Assembly: GCF_011742555.1 (NCBI RefSeq)
Contig: NZ_JAAQQR010000007.1
Span: forward strand, 1-64,000
DNA: 64,000 nt
Reading direction: 5' to 3'
Source: Luteibacter jiangsuensis
Lineage (GTDB): Bacteria; Pseudomonadota; Gammaproteobacteria; Xanthomonadales; Rhodanobacteraceae
Below, piece by piece: positions 27,586-36,947 of this stretch. Each line of letters starts with the position of its first letter. Within the stretch, counting starts at the first letter, position 1. Below the pieces are notes generated by a model. That model searched no databases. It saw only the letters and a program-made list of their open reading frames with translations, and had not been told where the DNA came from. The translations under genes were made by a program, and so were the position numbers.

Positions 27586-28074
27586 GTGAGGGCCCGACTC
27601 GCCGGCATCGCATGCGTCGTCGCACTCGTTGCGGCGGTCGCCTGGCAATGGCGCGCCGACGACGCCGACGCTCGCGCCCATACGCTGACCGGGCTCGACC
27701 CGGATGCGGTGCGGCATATCGACGTGCAGCTGCGCGGCTTGCCCGACCAACGTTTCGACCGGCATGACGGCCATTGGACGAACGCGGGCGCGAAGGCGGA
27801 CGAAGGCCGCGCGGAGGACCTCGCATCCCTTGCCGCCACGCCGGTCGCTTCCTGGCGGGCCGCTTCGGAATTCGACGCGGCGAAGATCGGCCTGTCGCCG
27901 CCCGTGGCGGTGCTTGTGCTCGACGATGTGCGGCTGGAGTTCGGCGACATGACCGCGCTCGGCAAGCAACGCTATGTGAAGGTGGGCAATCGCATCGCCA
28001 TCGTTCCCGCGCAGGCGTTACCTCGCGCGCCGCGCACGGCGTCGCTGCCGACGACCGCCGGGGCCGTGCCCTAG
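27586..28074 (+). CDS. DUF4340-like small membrane-anchored protein
   Basis: From GTG 27586, one base after the GldG-like stop, the product has 162 residues: a single N-terminal membrane segment and a periplasmic domain with [21 protein letters not shown] and [24 protein letters not shown]. This repeat-like layout is seen in DUF4340 proteins that follow gldG-like genes in many bacteria. It is shorter than the usual DUF4340 protein. Function unknown, but the linkage to the ABC operon is firm. Confidence 0.7.
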   Translation: MRARLAGIACVVALVAAVAWQWRADDADARAHTLTGLDPDAVRHIDVQLRGLPDQRFDRHDGHWTNAGAKADEGRAEDLASLAATPVASWRAASEFDAAKIGLSPPVAVLVLDDVRLEFGDMTALGKQRYVKVGNRIAIVPAQALPRAPRTASLPTTAGAVP

Positions 28075-28138
28075 CGGGTCGCTTGCCTGGGAATCGGCAG
28101 CGCTTGCCAGCGGCGTCCCCGCCCCCCATCTTTCCGTC

Positions 28139-28951
28139 ATGCCTGAATTGCCCGAAGTCGAAACCACCCGCCGCGGCATCGCCCCGCACGTGTCGGGCCG
28201 CCGCATCACCGGCGTCGTGCTGCGCCGTCCGGACCTGCGCTGGCCGATTCCTCCGGAAATCTCGACGCTGCTGCCCGGACAGGTGATCGACGATGTCGAA
28301 CGCCGGGCCAAGTATCTGTTACTGCGCACCCGGGTGGGCACCGCGTTGTTCCACCTGGGCATGACCGGGGTGCTCCGCGTCCTGCCTGCCGACACGCCCG
28401 CGGGCAAACACGATCACGTGGATATCGCGCTCGACTCCGGCCAGGTGCTGCGCTTTACCGATGCGCGCCGCTTCGGTGCCCTGCTCTGGCAGATGCCGGG
28501 CGAAACGCATGAACTGCTCGAAGGCATCGGCCCGGAGCCGCTCACCGACGCGTTCGACGGCGACCTGCTCTGGCGTATTTCGCGTGGCCGCTCGGCGGCC
28601 GTGAAGACCTTCCTGATGGACAACGCCGTCGTCGTCGGCGTGGGCAATATTTACGCGAGCGAGGCCCTGTTCGCTGCCGGAATCGATCCGCGCACGCAGG
28701 CGGGAAAGGTGTCGCGCGCGCGTTACGCGAAGCTCGCGGGCGAAGTGAAGCGCATCCTCGCCTACGCTATCGAACGGGGCGGCACCACCTTGCGCGACTT
28801 CGTCTCGCCCGACGGCGCCCCCGGCTACTTCTTCCAGGAACTGTACGCGTATGGCCGCGCCGACAAACCGTGCAAGGTTTGCGGCAAGGCCATACGCGTG
28901 GCAACGCTCGGCGGCCGGGCTTCGTTCTATTGCCCGGGCTGCCAACGCTGA
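28139..28951 (+). CDS. mutM: Formamidopyrimidine-DNA glycosylase
   Basis: MutM (Fpg) removes 8-oxoguanine and ring-opened purines from DNA and nicks the strand. The 270-residue product has the catalytic N-terminus [14 protein letters not shown] (Pro2 and Glu3 after Met removal), the helix-two-turn-helix, and a complete C-terminal zinc finger with two CxxC pairs (CKVCG and CPGC). It lies 64 bases after the ABC operon with no terminator between, so read-through is possible. Confidence 0.97.
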   Translation: MPELPEVETTRRGIAPHVSGRRITGVVLRRPDLRWPIPPEISTLLPGQVIDDVERRAKYLLLRTRVGTALFHLGMTGVLRVLPADTPAGKHDHVDIALDSGQVLRFTDARRFGALLWQMPGETHELLEGIGPEPLTDAFDGDLLWRISRGRSAAVKTFLMDNAVVVGVGNIYASEALFAAGIDPRTQAGKVSRARYAKLAGEVKRILAYAIERGGTTLRDFVSPDGAPGYFFQELYAYGRADKPCKVCGKAIRVATLGGRASFYCPGCQR

Positions 28952-29109
28952 CCCATATCGACGACGCCGTACCGATCTGAACGGACGGCGTCGACACCGC
29001 GGACATAGCCGGCGGGGCCAGCAACTACAAGCCGCAATGGCGTTGCCCTACGGTAGCGCGAGGGCGAGCCTTCCTAGACTCGGATTTCCCATCAAGGAAG
29101 GCCCGCATC

Positions 29110-30036
29110 ATGACGTCCAACCCCCTTATCGCCCGGGCGATGTGCCTTCTCGCCGTCGCCTGGCTGGCCGACACCGCGAGTGCCCAGGCGCCCATTTCCA
29201 GGGATCTCCCCTTCGATCGTTACACCTGGGTCACGACCCACAATGCCTTCACCAGCAACGGACTGGCTCCCAACCAGAGCCAGACGATCGCGCAACAGCT
29301 GGAAGAAGGAGTCCGCGCATTCATGCTGGACCTTCACTACTACGACAAGCGCGTGCGCCTTTGTCACAACCGGTGCACTGGACCGTCGTCGGTGCCACTG
29401 GCCGATCTGCTCAACGAAACGATCCGCCCTTTCCTCGAGCAGCATCCGGACGCGATCCTCACGTTGCACCTGGACGACTTCACCGAACGACAGCAACTCG
29501 TCGCCGAACTGGACCGCGCCCCATTTCTCGGCGACGCGACATTCGACCCATACAGTTGGTCGACACCCACCTGGCCGACCTATGCGGACATGGTTAAACG
29601 TGGACAACGCGTCCTGATCTTCAGCCTCAATCGCGAAAACAGCGATTCGCTCATGACACGCGGGGGCGCCGTGACGCTCATGCCGAGCGAGGATTTCACT
29701 GTGGAGAACTACTGGAGCCTGGGGACGACACCCTTACAGCACGACCGCAGTTGCTACAGCCGATGGGGAGAAAGCCGGCCGCTTTCCACGGCCGAGATCG
29801 AGGAAAAGCCCGGCTGGCCCCCGCTCTTCACGATGAACCAGTTCCATGGCCTGCCGCTGCGTTCGCACGCGTACCACGACAACGCGTTCGACGCGCTATG
29901 GGATCGCTACACGAACTACTGCAAGCCGGCCACGAGGCGAAAACCCAACTACGTTGCCGTGGACTTCCACGAGGAAGGAGGCGCGCATGCATTTGTCGAG
30001 TGGCTGCAGGCGCAGCCACTCGACGCCGACCGTTGA
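29110..30036 (+). CDS. Secreted PI-PLC X-domain-like phosphodiesterase
   Basis: The 308-residue protein has a signal peptide (cleavage near ASAQA, residue 26) and the N-terminal half of a phosphatidylinositol-phospholipase C TIM barrel: VTTHNAF with His44, RAFMLDLHYYD with Asp74, and LCHN with His86, the pair of histidines that act as acid and base in this family. The following LEQHPDAILTLHLDDF also fits. The family cleaves phosphatidylinositol or related phosphodiesters without calcium. Most Gram-negative bacteria lack PI, so the target may be host or other eukaryotic lipids. AAGGAAGG lies upstream of the start. Single gene. Confidence 0.8.
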   Translation: MTSNPLIARAMCLLAVAWLADTASAQAPISRDLPFDRYTWVTTHNAFTSNGLAPNQSQTIAQQLEEGVRAFMLDLHYYDKRVRLCHNRCTGPSSVPLADLLNETIRPFLEQHPDAILTLHLDDFTERQQLVAELDRAPFLGDATFDPYSWSTPTWPTYADMVKRGQRVLIFSLNRENSDSLMTRGGAVTLMPSEDFTVENYWSLGTTPLQHDRSCYSRWGESRPLSTAEIEEKPGWPPLFTMNQFHGLPLRSHAYHDNAFDALWDRYTNYCKPATRRKPNYVAVDFHEEGGAHAFVEWLQAQPLDADR

Positions 30037-30040
30037 TGCG

Positions 30041-30814
30041 TCAGTCGGGCCAGCGCATCGCCGCGTGCGTGTTGTTGAAACGCGGGTCTTCCTCGTCGCC
30101 GGAAAGTTCGACCGTGAGCCCGCCCGCCACGCCGTCCACTTCGATCGGCTGGGCCGGATCGAAATGGGCACCGAGCGCGCCGAGTTCCACGAAGCGTTCC
30201 GCCAGCGCGCCGGCGCGGTCGATCTCGCGATCGGGCACGTTCGTCAGGCTGATGTCGGGACGGCCGAACTTGCGCATGCCGCGCGTGCGTATCCAGGAGC
30301 GGCCCTTGGTTTCCTCCGGGCTGCACAGGATGAGCACGTGATGACGCGGCGGCGCGCCGCCAGGCACCAGGTAGTGCTCGCGCCAGGCAGCCGCGTCGAA
30401 AAGCGTCAGGATCTGCGGATCGACCACAGCCTTGCCGCCGATGTCGGTCAGCGCCGCGACCACGCCCAGCGTGTCGCGCAGGTAGTCGAGGCGGTCGCGG
30501 TCGGGAAAGCGGCCGCGTATGGCAACGACGTGCGGCGCGGCCTTGGCCTCCTTGAAGGCCTCGGCGTTGTCCTCACGCAACAGTTCTCCAAGCGCCCCCG
30601 ACAACGGATAGCCCTCCCAGCGCGACAGCACCGCGTTCTGGAAGCGCTGCAACTCGACGCCCTCGGGCAGCCCCGGACTGCCGTAGCGCGCGGCCGGGAT
30701 GGCCAGGTCCTCGGGGAAGGCGCCAAACACGAAGAAGAGCAAGACGCCCTGCTCGTCGCTCGGCTTCCAATAAGGGCGCGGCCATTCGGCGGCGTTGGTC
30801 GTCGTCTCGGTCAC
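30041..30814 (-). CDS. Conserved-looking protein of unknown function, coupled to tdk
   Basis: From GTG 30814, overlapping the tdk stop by 4 bases (GTGA), this 257-residue protein has no signal peptide, membrane segment or motif I recognise. It is rich in W, P and acidic residues; the middle contains [22 protein letters not shown] followed by [14 protein letters not shown]. Coding quality is good (GC-rich third positions, good length, coupled start). Function is unknown. Confidence 0.75.
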   Translation of the reverse strand: MTETTTNAAEWPRPYWKPSDEQGVLLFFVFGAFPEDLAIPAARYGSPGLPEGVELQRFQNAVLSRWEGYPLSGALGELLREDNAEAFKEAKAAPHVVAIRGRFPDRDRLDYLRDTLGVVAALTDIGGKAVVDPQILTLFDAAAWREHYLVPGGAPPRHHVLILCSPEETKGRSWIRTRGMRKFGRPDISLTNVPDREIDRAGALAERFVELGALGAHFDPAQPIEVDGVAGGLTVELSGDEEDPRFNNTHAAMRWPD

Positions 30815-31464
30815 GCGTCGTTTCCTTCTTCCGGATCGTTTTCGCCAAGCGGCAGCATGGGCTGTTGCAACTCGATTCTGCCGTCGCCGCCGGTGATGCT
30901 CTTGAACTCGGCCCGGCTCACCGAGACATAGCGGTCGTTGCCACCGATCTCAACTTGGGGGCCCTGGGTGACCGCGCGGCCGTGCTCGTCCACGCGCACC
31001 ACCATGGCGGCCTTCTTCCCGGAGTGGCAGATGGTCTTGATCTCGTCGAGATTGTCGGCCCAGGCAAGGAGGTACTTGCTGCCCTCGAACAGTTCGCCCC
31101 GAAAGTCCGTGCGCAGGCCATAGGCGAGCACGGGAATGCCCAGCCGGTCCACCACGTCCGTGAGTTGCCAGACCTGGGACTTGCTCAGGAACTGGGCCTC
31201 GTCGACCAGCACGCAGTGGAGCGGCCCTCGCCTGCCGATATCGGTCTCGACGATGGCGAAAATATCTTCCTCCGACGCAAAACGCATGGCACGGGCCTGC
31301 AATCCGATCCGCGACGCGACCACGCCCTCGCCATACCGGTTGTCGAGCGCGGGCGTGAGGATGAGCGTGCGCATGCCGCGCTCGTGGTAGTTGTGCGCGC
31401 TTTGCAGCAGGGTAGTGGTCTTGCCGGCGTTCATCGCCGAGTAATAGAAATAGAGCTTGGCCAT
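30811..31464 (-). CDS. tdk: Thymidine kinase
   Basis: Tdk salvages thymidine to dTMP with ATP. The 217-residue product has the P-loop SAMNAGKT (9-16), [14 protein letters not shown] (motif B), and the lasso region [14 protein letters not shown]. The zinc site of the type II enzymes is largely missing: the usual ICxCG and later C..H read ICHSG and SVSRAE, leaving one of four ligands. ATG 31464 was chosen because family similarity begins at [16 protein letters not shown]; the frame is open further upstream. Divergent from rep across 87 bases. Confidence 0.94.
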   Translation of the reverse strand: MAKLYFYYSAMNAGKTTTLLQSAHNYHERGMRTLILTPALDNRYGEGVVASRIGLQARAMRFASEEDIFAIVETDIGRRGPLHCVLVDEAQFLSKSQVWQLTDVVDRLGIPVLAYGLRTDFRGELFEGSKYLLAWADNLDEIKTICHSGKKAAMVVRVDEHGRAVTQGPQVEIGGNDRYVSVSRAEFKSITGGDGRIELQQPMLPLGENDPEEGNDA

Positions 31465-31551
31465 GCGGGCGGTCCGGTGCGTGACCACACATGGTACCGC
31501 ACCCACCTGCTACCATCCTCGGCCTCGTCCGCCTGTCCGCCCCGGTCGACC

Positions 31552-33546
31552 ATGCTGAATCCCCAACAACACGCGGCCGTCGAGTACTGCGACGGCCCCC
31601 TGCTGGTGCTGGCCGGTGCCGGCTCCGGCAAGACCCGCGTCATCACGGAAAAGATCTCGCACCTCATCTCGCGCCGGCACCTCGCGGCCGAGAAGATCGC
31701 CGCCATCACCTTCACCAACAAAGCCGCGAAGGAAATGCGCGAACGCGTCGGACGGCTGATTTCCGACGATGCCGCGAAGGCGCTCACCGTCTGCACCTTC
31801 CACGCGCTGGGTTTGAAATTCCTCCAGATCGAGCACGATCGCGCGCGCCTGCGCCGCGGCTTCTCGGTGCTCGATGCGGACGACAGCGCCAACATGATCA
31901 AGGAGCTGTCGCCCAAGGGCGTGAAGCCGGAAGTGATCCTCGGCATCCGCAATCTCGTCGGCCGGGCCAAGAATGCCGGCATGACGCCGGAAGAGGCGAT
32001 GGCGTCCGCGCGCAGTCCGCGCGAGATCGAGGCGGCCACCATCTACGATCTCTACCAGCAGCGTCTCGCGGCATTCAACGCCGTGGATTTCGACGACCTC
32101 ATCCGCCTGCCCCTGCGCATCCTCGAAACGGACGACGACGCCCGCGCCATCTGGCAGGAGCGCCTGCGCTACCTGCTGGTCGACGAATACCAGGACACCA
32201 ACGACGCCCAGTACCGCCTGCTGAAAGCCATCGCGGGGCCGAAGGCCCGGTTCACCTGCGTGGGTGATGACGACCAGAGCATCTACGCCTGGCGCGGTGC
32301 GAATCCGGAGAACATCGACCAGCTGGGCCGCGACTTTCCGCAGCTCCGCGTCATCAAGCTCGAGCAGAACTACCGCTGCGCGAAGCGCATCCTGCGCGCG
32401 GCGAACCACCTCATCGCCAACAACCCGCACGTGCACGAGAAGAAGCTTTGGAGCGACCATCTCGAGGGGCCGCCGATCCGCGTGCTGGAATGCAAGGACG
32501 GCGACCACGAAGCCGAGCGGATCGCGGCCATCGCGTTCAACCTGCACGAGAAATACAAGGACAAGGGTGTTCGCTGGGATGACTTCTGCATCCTCTATCG
32601 CGGGAATTTCCAGGCCCGCGCACTCGAGAAGGCGTTGCGCCTGGCCCGCGTGCCATACCACCTGAGCGGCGCGCTCTCGTTCCTCGACCGCGCGGAAGTG
32701 AAGGACATCCTCTGCTACCTGCGCCTGCTTACCAACCCGACCGACGATGCCGCCTTCCTGCGCGTGGTGAACGTGCCGAAACGCGAGATCGGTGCCACCT
32801 CGCTCGAGAAACTGGGGCAGATCGCGCAATCGCGCAACGCGTCCCTGCTCGATGCCGCGCGCAGCGACGCCGCGCTCAAAACCATCGCGCCGCGCGCCGC
32901 CTCGGCCCTGGCCGGATTCGCTCGCCTGATGGACGAGCTGCGCAGCCACGCCGTGCACGAAAGCGCGGCCGACCTGGTGCATTCCGTCATCGAAAAATCC
33001 GGCTACGGCGCGCATATCGCGGCGTCCACGCCCGACGAGACGCTGCGCGAACGGCGCCTGGGCAACCTGCGCGAACTGATGGACTGGTTCCGGGCCATGG
33101 GCAAGGACGGCGGCCGCACCGGTGACATCGCGGCGCAACTGGCCCTGCTCAGCCACGCCGACCGCGACGATCCGGGCAACGCGCTGCGCATGATGACGCT
33201 GCACTCGGCGAAGGGCCTTGAGTTCCGCTTCGTGTTCATCGTCGGCTGCGAGGACGGCACGCTGCCCCACGAGGGCGCCATCGATGAAGGCCGGCTCGAC
33301 GAGGAGCGGCGCCTGATGTACGTGGGCATCACCCGCGCAAAGGAAATGCTGACCCTGTCCTTCGCGGCGAAGTCGCGCAAGTACGGCGAGATCCTCTCCA
33401 ACGACCCCAGCCGCTTCCTCGCCGAACTGCCGCAGGACGACCTGCACTGGGACGGCAAGGACCCGGATGCGGATGCCGAGGTGAAGAAGGAAACGGCTGA
33501 AACGCACATGGCACGCATCCGCGCGATGCTGGCCGGAGGCGGTTAG
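31552..33546 (+). CDS. rep: ATP-dependent DNA helicase Rep
   Basis: Rep is a superfamily-1 3'-5' helicase that helps replication forks pass protein roadblocks. From ATG 31552 the 664-residue protein follows E. coli Rep closely: LNPQQHAAVEYCDGPLLVLAG..GSGKTRVI (motif Ia/I), AITFTNKAAKEMRERVG, LVDEYQDTN, VGDDDQSIYAWRGA, IKLEQNYRC, MTLHSAKGLEF and VGITRAKE. The residue pattern and length are those of Rep rather than UvrD or PcrA. Ends convergently 11 bases before the first AI-2E-family permease gene. Confidence 0.96.
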   Translation: MLNPQQHAAVEYCDGPLLVLAGAGSGKTRVITEKISHLISRRHLAAEKIAAITFTNKAAKEMRERVGRLISDDAAKALTVCTFHALGLKFLQIEHDRARLRRGFSVLDADDSANMIKELSPKGVKPEVILGIRNLVGRAKNAGMTPEEAMASARSPREIEAATIYDLYQQRLAAFNAVDFDDLIRLPLRILETDDDARAIWQERLRYLLVDEYQDTNDAQYRLLKAIAGPKARFTCVGDDDQSIYAWRGANPENIDQLGRDFPQLRVIKLEQNYRCAKRILRAANHLIANNPHVHEKKLWSDHLEGPPIRVLECKDGDHEAERIAAIAFNLHEKYKDKGVRWDDFCILYRGNFQARALEKALRLARVPYHLSGALSFLDRAEVKDILCYLRLLTNPTDDAAFLRVVNVPKREIGATSLEKLGQIAQSRNASLLDAARSDAALKTIAPRAASALAGFARLMDELRSHAVHESAADLVHSVIEKSGYGAHIAASTPDETLRERRLGNLRELMDWFRAMGKDGGRTGDIAAQLALLSHADRDDPGNALRMMTLHSAKGLEFRFVFIVGCEDGTLPHEGAIDEGRLDEERRLMYVGITRAKEMLTLSFAAKSRKYGEILSNDPSRFLAELPQDDLHWDGKDPDADAEVKKETAETHMARIRAMLAGGG

Positions 33547-33557
33547 TTTCGCACCCC

Positions 33558-34577
33558 CTAGATAAGCCGCTCCGCCTCCAGCTCGCTCTTCAAATACGCG
33601 TAATAGATCGGCGCCGCCACCAGCCCGGCAAGGCCGAAGGCCGCCTCGAAGACCAGCATGGCCACGAGCAGCTCCCATGTGCGTGCGCGGATCTGTCCGC
33701 CGACGATGCGCGCGTTGAGGAAGTACTCGAGCTTGTGCACGACGATGAGGAAAGCCAGCGCGGCCACGCCGACCCATAGCGATACCGACAGGCCCGCGAT
33801 GGTGATGAGCGTGTTGGACACGAGATTGCCCACGACCGGCAGGAGCCCGGTGACGAAGGTGACGATCACCAGCGTCTTGGCAAGGGGCACGTGCACGCCG
33901 AACGAAGGCAGCGCCACCAGCAGGAAGATCGCCGCCAGGGCGGTGTTGATGGCCGAGATCTTCAGCTGCGCGAAGATGATGTTGTGGAAGGCATGCGCAA
34001 GGCGCCGCGTACGCGTCGACAGTTCGAACGACAGGGGACGCGCGACGCGGCCGCCCGCGCCATGGGATACCGCCACGATCGCGCCCAGCACCAGGCCGAT
34101 CACGATGTGCACGAACACCCGCGCGGCCGTGGTGCCTACCAGACGCAGGTCCTCCGCGTGCGCGTGCGCCCAGGCCATGCCCTGCTCACGGAAGTCGACG
34201 AAGCTGTCGGGCAGGTTCGTGGTCAACCACGCCGGCAACTGTTCGTGTGCCTTGGTGAGCAGCGGCAGGAGTTTCTCGTCCCAGAGCCCCTGCGGATCGC
34301 CGAGATCGCGGCGATAGAAAGCCAGCGTGGCAACCACGAGCAGGATGATCACGCCCACCACGACGACCGTGACCAGCGCCACGGCAATGGGCCTGGCACG
34401 CTCGTTCGGAGCGATGCGCCGGATGAGCGGCGTGAGGCTTTCCACCACCTCGTAAACGAGCATCCCGGCCAGCAAGGCCGAGATGAGGTGGAGCCAGAGC
34501 ACCGCCCACAGGGCGACCGCCGCCAGCACGTAGCTGGCGAGACGAAGGGTACGCGTGTCCTGCGGTTTGCCGACCAT
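33558..34577 (-). CDS. AI-2E/PerM-family membrane transporter, copy 2
   Basis: This 339-residue protein has seven or eight hydrophobic segments and the C-terminal family core GLLPVVGNLVSN and NARIVGGQIRARTWELLVAMLVFEAAFGLAGLVAAPI. The family includes TqsA (autoinducer-2 export) and PerM; substrates of most members are unknown. It is the downstream copy of a tandem pair of equal length with the gene at 34626, separated by 48 bases, so both are probably co-transcribed and arose by duplication. Confidence 0.88.
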   Translation of the reverse strand: MVGKPQDTRTLRLASYVLAAVALWAVLWLHLISALLAGMLVYEVVESLTPLIRRIAPNERARPIAVALVTVVVVGVIILLVVATLAFYRRDLGDPQGLWDEKLLPLLTKAHEQLPAWLTTNLPDSFVDFREQGMAWAHAHAEDLRLVGTTAARVFVHIVIGLVLGAIVAVSHGAGGRVARPLSFELSTRTRRLAHAFHNIIFAQLKISAINTALAAIFLLVALPSFGVHVPLAKTLVIVTFVTGLLPVVGNLVSNTLITIAGLSVSLWVGVAALAFLIVVHKLEYFLNARIVGGQIRARTWELLVAMLVFEAAFGLAGLVAAPIYYAYLKSELEAERLI

Positions 34578-34625
34578 GCCGGGACTCCTTGGGGTGGCGC
34601 GATTCCAGCAGGCGATGGATGAACG

Positions 34626-35645
34626 CTAGATCAAGCGCTCGGCTTCGAGTTCAGCCTTCAGGTAGGCGTAGAAGATGGGCGCCGCCACCAGCCCGGGCAG
34701 GCCGAACGCGGCCTCGAACAGCAGCATCGCCACCAGCAGTTCCCATGCGCGGGCGCGGATCTGTCCGCCGACGATACGGGCGTTGAGGAAGTATTCGAAC
34801 TTGTGGATGACGATGAGGAAAGCCAGCGCGCCCAGGCCCACGTACAGCGATACGGAGAGGCCGACGACGGTGATCGCCGTGTTCGAGAGGAGGTTGCCGA
34901 TGACCGGCAGCAGTCCGACCACGAATGTGATGACGATGAGCGTCTTGGTCAGCGGCAGGTGCACGCCGAACATGGGCAGGACGGCAAGCAGGTAGATGCC
35001 GGTGAAGAGCGTGTTGAACAGCGATATCTTGATCTGCGCAAACACGATGTTGTGGAAGGCGTCCGCCAGGCGCGCACTGCGCAGGCTCAGTTCGGCCGCG
35101 AAAGGCCCCACCTGGTGCGTAGGCCGCGCGCGGCTCAAGGCCACGATGGCACCGAGCACCAGGCCGATGATGATGTGCACCACCACGCGCGCGGCTTCCT
35201 TGCCGGCAAGCTGCAGCGTCACCGCATGCGAGCGCGCCCAGTCCATGGCGGTAATGCGGAGCGCATCCACGCTCTCCGGCAGGCGATCGACCACGGCCGG
35301 AGGCAACTGCTGCCGCGCACGTTCCACCAGCGGCATGAGGCGGTTCTGCCAGAGGTCTTCCGGGTTGCCGATCTCGTTGCGGAAGAAGCTGATGCCACCC
35401 AGCACCAGGAGGGTAAGCAACCCCACCACGACCACCCCGACCAGCGCCACGGCCAGTACCCGCGCCCGGTCGCCCGACAGGCGCCTGCCCATCAGGGGCG
35501 CGGTCGATACCACCACCTCGTACACCAGCAGGCCCGCCAGCAAGGCCGGCAGCAGGCGCAGGTAAAGCACGAGGAAAAGGCCGAGCCCGGCGGCAATATA
35601 GCTGGCGATGCGCACGGCTCGTGTCCGCGAATTGGCGGCTTCCAT
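34626..35645 (-). CDS. AI-2E/PerM-family membrane transporter, copy 1
   Basis: Also 339 residues and colinear with the neighbour: SYIAAGLGLFLVLYLRLLPALLAGLLVYEVV at the N-terminus, NIVFAQIKISLFNTLFTGIYLLAVLPMFGVHLPLTKTLIVITFVVGLLPVIGNLLSNT in the middle, and the same ELEAERLI C-terminus. It is the first gene of the pair and divergent from the acid phosphatase gene. Substrate unknown. Confidence 0.88.
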   Translation of the reverse strand: MEAANSRTRAVRIASYIAAGLGLFLVLYLRLLPALLAGLLVYEVVVSTAPLMGRRLSGDRARVLAVALVGVVVVGLLTLLVLGGISFFRNEIGNPEDLWQNRLMPLVERARQQLPPAVVDRLPESVDALRITAMDWARSHAVTLQLAGKEAARVVVHIIIGLVLGAIVALSRARPTHQVGPFAAELSLRSARLADAFHNIVFAQIKISLFNTLFTGIYLLAVLPMFGVHLPLTKTLIVITFVVGLLPVIGNLLSNTAITVVGLSVSLYVGLGALAFLIVIHKFEYFLNARIVGGQIRARAWELLVAMLLFEAAFGLPGLVAAPIFYAYLKAELEAERLI

Positions 35646-35715
35646 GGACGGTCCCGTCGTGGATGAGCGCGCAGTCTGTCAGGACGCAGGGGGCGTGGGA
35701 AGCACGACCGCCGCC

Positions 35716-35744
35716 TTCACAGTGTCGTAAACTCACCCGACAAT
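35716..35744 (+). promoter_or_regulatory. Candidate promoter of the acid phosphatase gene (TTCACA-17-GACAAT)
   Basis: TTCACA (35716-35721) matches the -35 consensus at 5/6, GACAAT (35739-35744) the -10 at 4/6, with the optimal 17-base spacing, about 40 bases upstream of the start codon. Confidence 0.55.
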
Positions 35745-35784
35745 CGCCGCCCTCGGCGCGCGATGCGTCACCCAAGGGGTTTCC

Positions 35785-36693
35785 ATGCTGAAGTTCGTTC
35801 CGGCCGCCGTCGCGCTCGCCCTTTCCCTGGCAGGCTGCGCCCACACGCCACCCGCCGCCGTGCCCTCGCCGGCCCCCGCCCCGGAGGCTGCCGCTGCGGC
35901 CAATGCCGCCGGCCCGGCGGCGGACGACAACCTCAACGCGGTCGCCTGGACGCAGAACGCCAGCGAGCATGACTTCATCTACGTGCAGACGTATCGCAAT
36001 GCGCAGGAGAAACTCCTCAAGGCGAAGAGCGATCCGACCTGGGACGCACTGCCGAAAGACGATCGCGCCGCGCATGCCTCCCTCAAGGGACTGAAGCCTG
36101 CCGTCGTCCTCGACATCGACGAAACCGTGCTCGACAACTCCCCCTACCAGGCGCGGCTCATCCGCTCCGGGGGCGAGTTCAACGAGGCGGACTGGGCCGC
36201 GTGGTGCAAGGAGGCCATCGCGCGTCCCCTGCCCGGCGCGCTGGCGTTCACGAAGTTCGCCGCGGCGCACGGGATCGCCGTGATCTACATTTCCAACCGC
36301 GCCAAGGACCTCGACGAAGCGACGCTCGCCAACCTGCGCGCGGCCGGCTTCCCCGTGGCCGGCAAGGATTCGTTCCTCGGCCTCGGCACCTTCGTCGAGG
36401 GCTGCGAACAGGTGGGCAGCGAGAAGGGTTGCCGCCGCCAGCGCGTGGCGAAGGATTACCGCGTGCTCATGCAGTTCGGCGATCAGATCGGCGACTTCGC
36501 GAACGTGTTGGGCAATACGGCCGAGGGCCGGGAAAAGGCCATGGCGCCCTACACGGGCTGGATCGGCGAACGCTGGTTCGTGCTGCCCAACCCGACCTAT
36601 GGTGCGTGGGAAAGCGCGTTGTTCGACAATGACTACTCACTGCCGCGCGCGGAACGGCGCCAGAAGAAAATCGATTCGCTTCGCGCGAAGTGA
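35785..36693 (+). CDS. Lipoprotein acid phosphatase of the HAD superfamily (e(P4)-like)
   Basis: The 302-residue protein has a lipoprotein signal peptide with lipobox LAGC (Cys near residue 19), an Ala/Pro-rich linker, and a class C acid phosphatase domain: VVLDIDETVLDNSPYQ (nucleophile DxD), ISNRAKDLDEATLANL, QFGDQIGDF. Relatives such as Haemophilus e(P4) dephosphorylate nucleotides and NMN at the cell surface. AAGGGG lies upstream of ATG 35785. Single gene with a terminator downstream. Confidence 0.9.
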   Translation: MLKFVPAAVALALSLAGCAHTPPAAVPSPAPAPEAAAAANAAGPAADDNLNAVAWTQNASEHDFIYVQTYRNAQEKLLKAKSDPTWDALPKDDRAAHASLKGLKPAVVLDIDETVLDNSPYQARLIRSGGEFNEADWAAWCKEAIARPLPGALAFTKFAAAHGIAVIYISNRAKDLDEATLANLRAAGFPVAGKDSFLGLGTFVEGCEQVGSEKGCRRQRVAKDYRVLMQFGDQIGDFANVLGNTAEGREKAMAPYTGWIGERWFVLPNPTYGAWESALFDNDYSLPRAERRQKKIDSLRAK

Positions 36694-36947
36694 AATCAAT
36701 AACTTAGGCAAGATAAGCTGACATATTGCTTTAGCAATGTCAGCCAACTATCATCTCTCACGCCGAAACCTGTGGCGCCAAAAGCAATGCAGGCAAGGCC
36801 ATTTCCCTTTCCGGCTTCGGGCTGGATAACCCCGTGAGGCCTCGCGTCTCCGGGGTTTTTTCTTTGCGGCGTCCGGCAGCGCGGGTTCCCGCTTCCCCGC
36901 CCGTGTATCCTCCACCTCCTCCAAGCCCATCGCGCCGCCCGAACCCC
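36694..36947. other. Intergenic stretch with an inverted repeat and a terminator; possible small RNA
   Basis: About 250 bases without a convincing gene. Near 36714-36742 lies an inverted repeat (GCTGACAT..TTGC / GCAATGTCAGC) in a locally AT-rich patch, and 36828-36861 is a terminator. Open frames on the minus strand here run into an overlapping antisense frame and are not credible. A small RNA, a 3' UTR structure or a remnant of a mobile insert could explain it. Confidence 0.4.
36828..36861 (+). terminator. Rho-independent terminator (AACCCCG / CGGGGTT)
   Basis: AACCCCG and CGGGGTT form the stem around a loop that itself contains GAGGCCTC, followed by a T-run (six T, C, three T). It sits between the acid phosphatase gene and the following lipoprotein gene. 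Confidence 0.75.
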
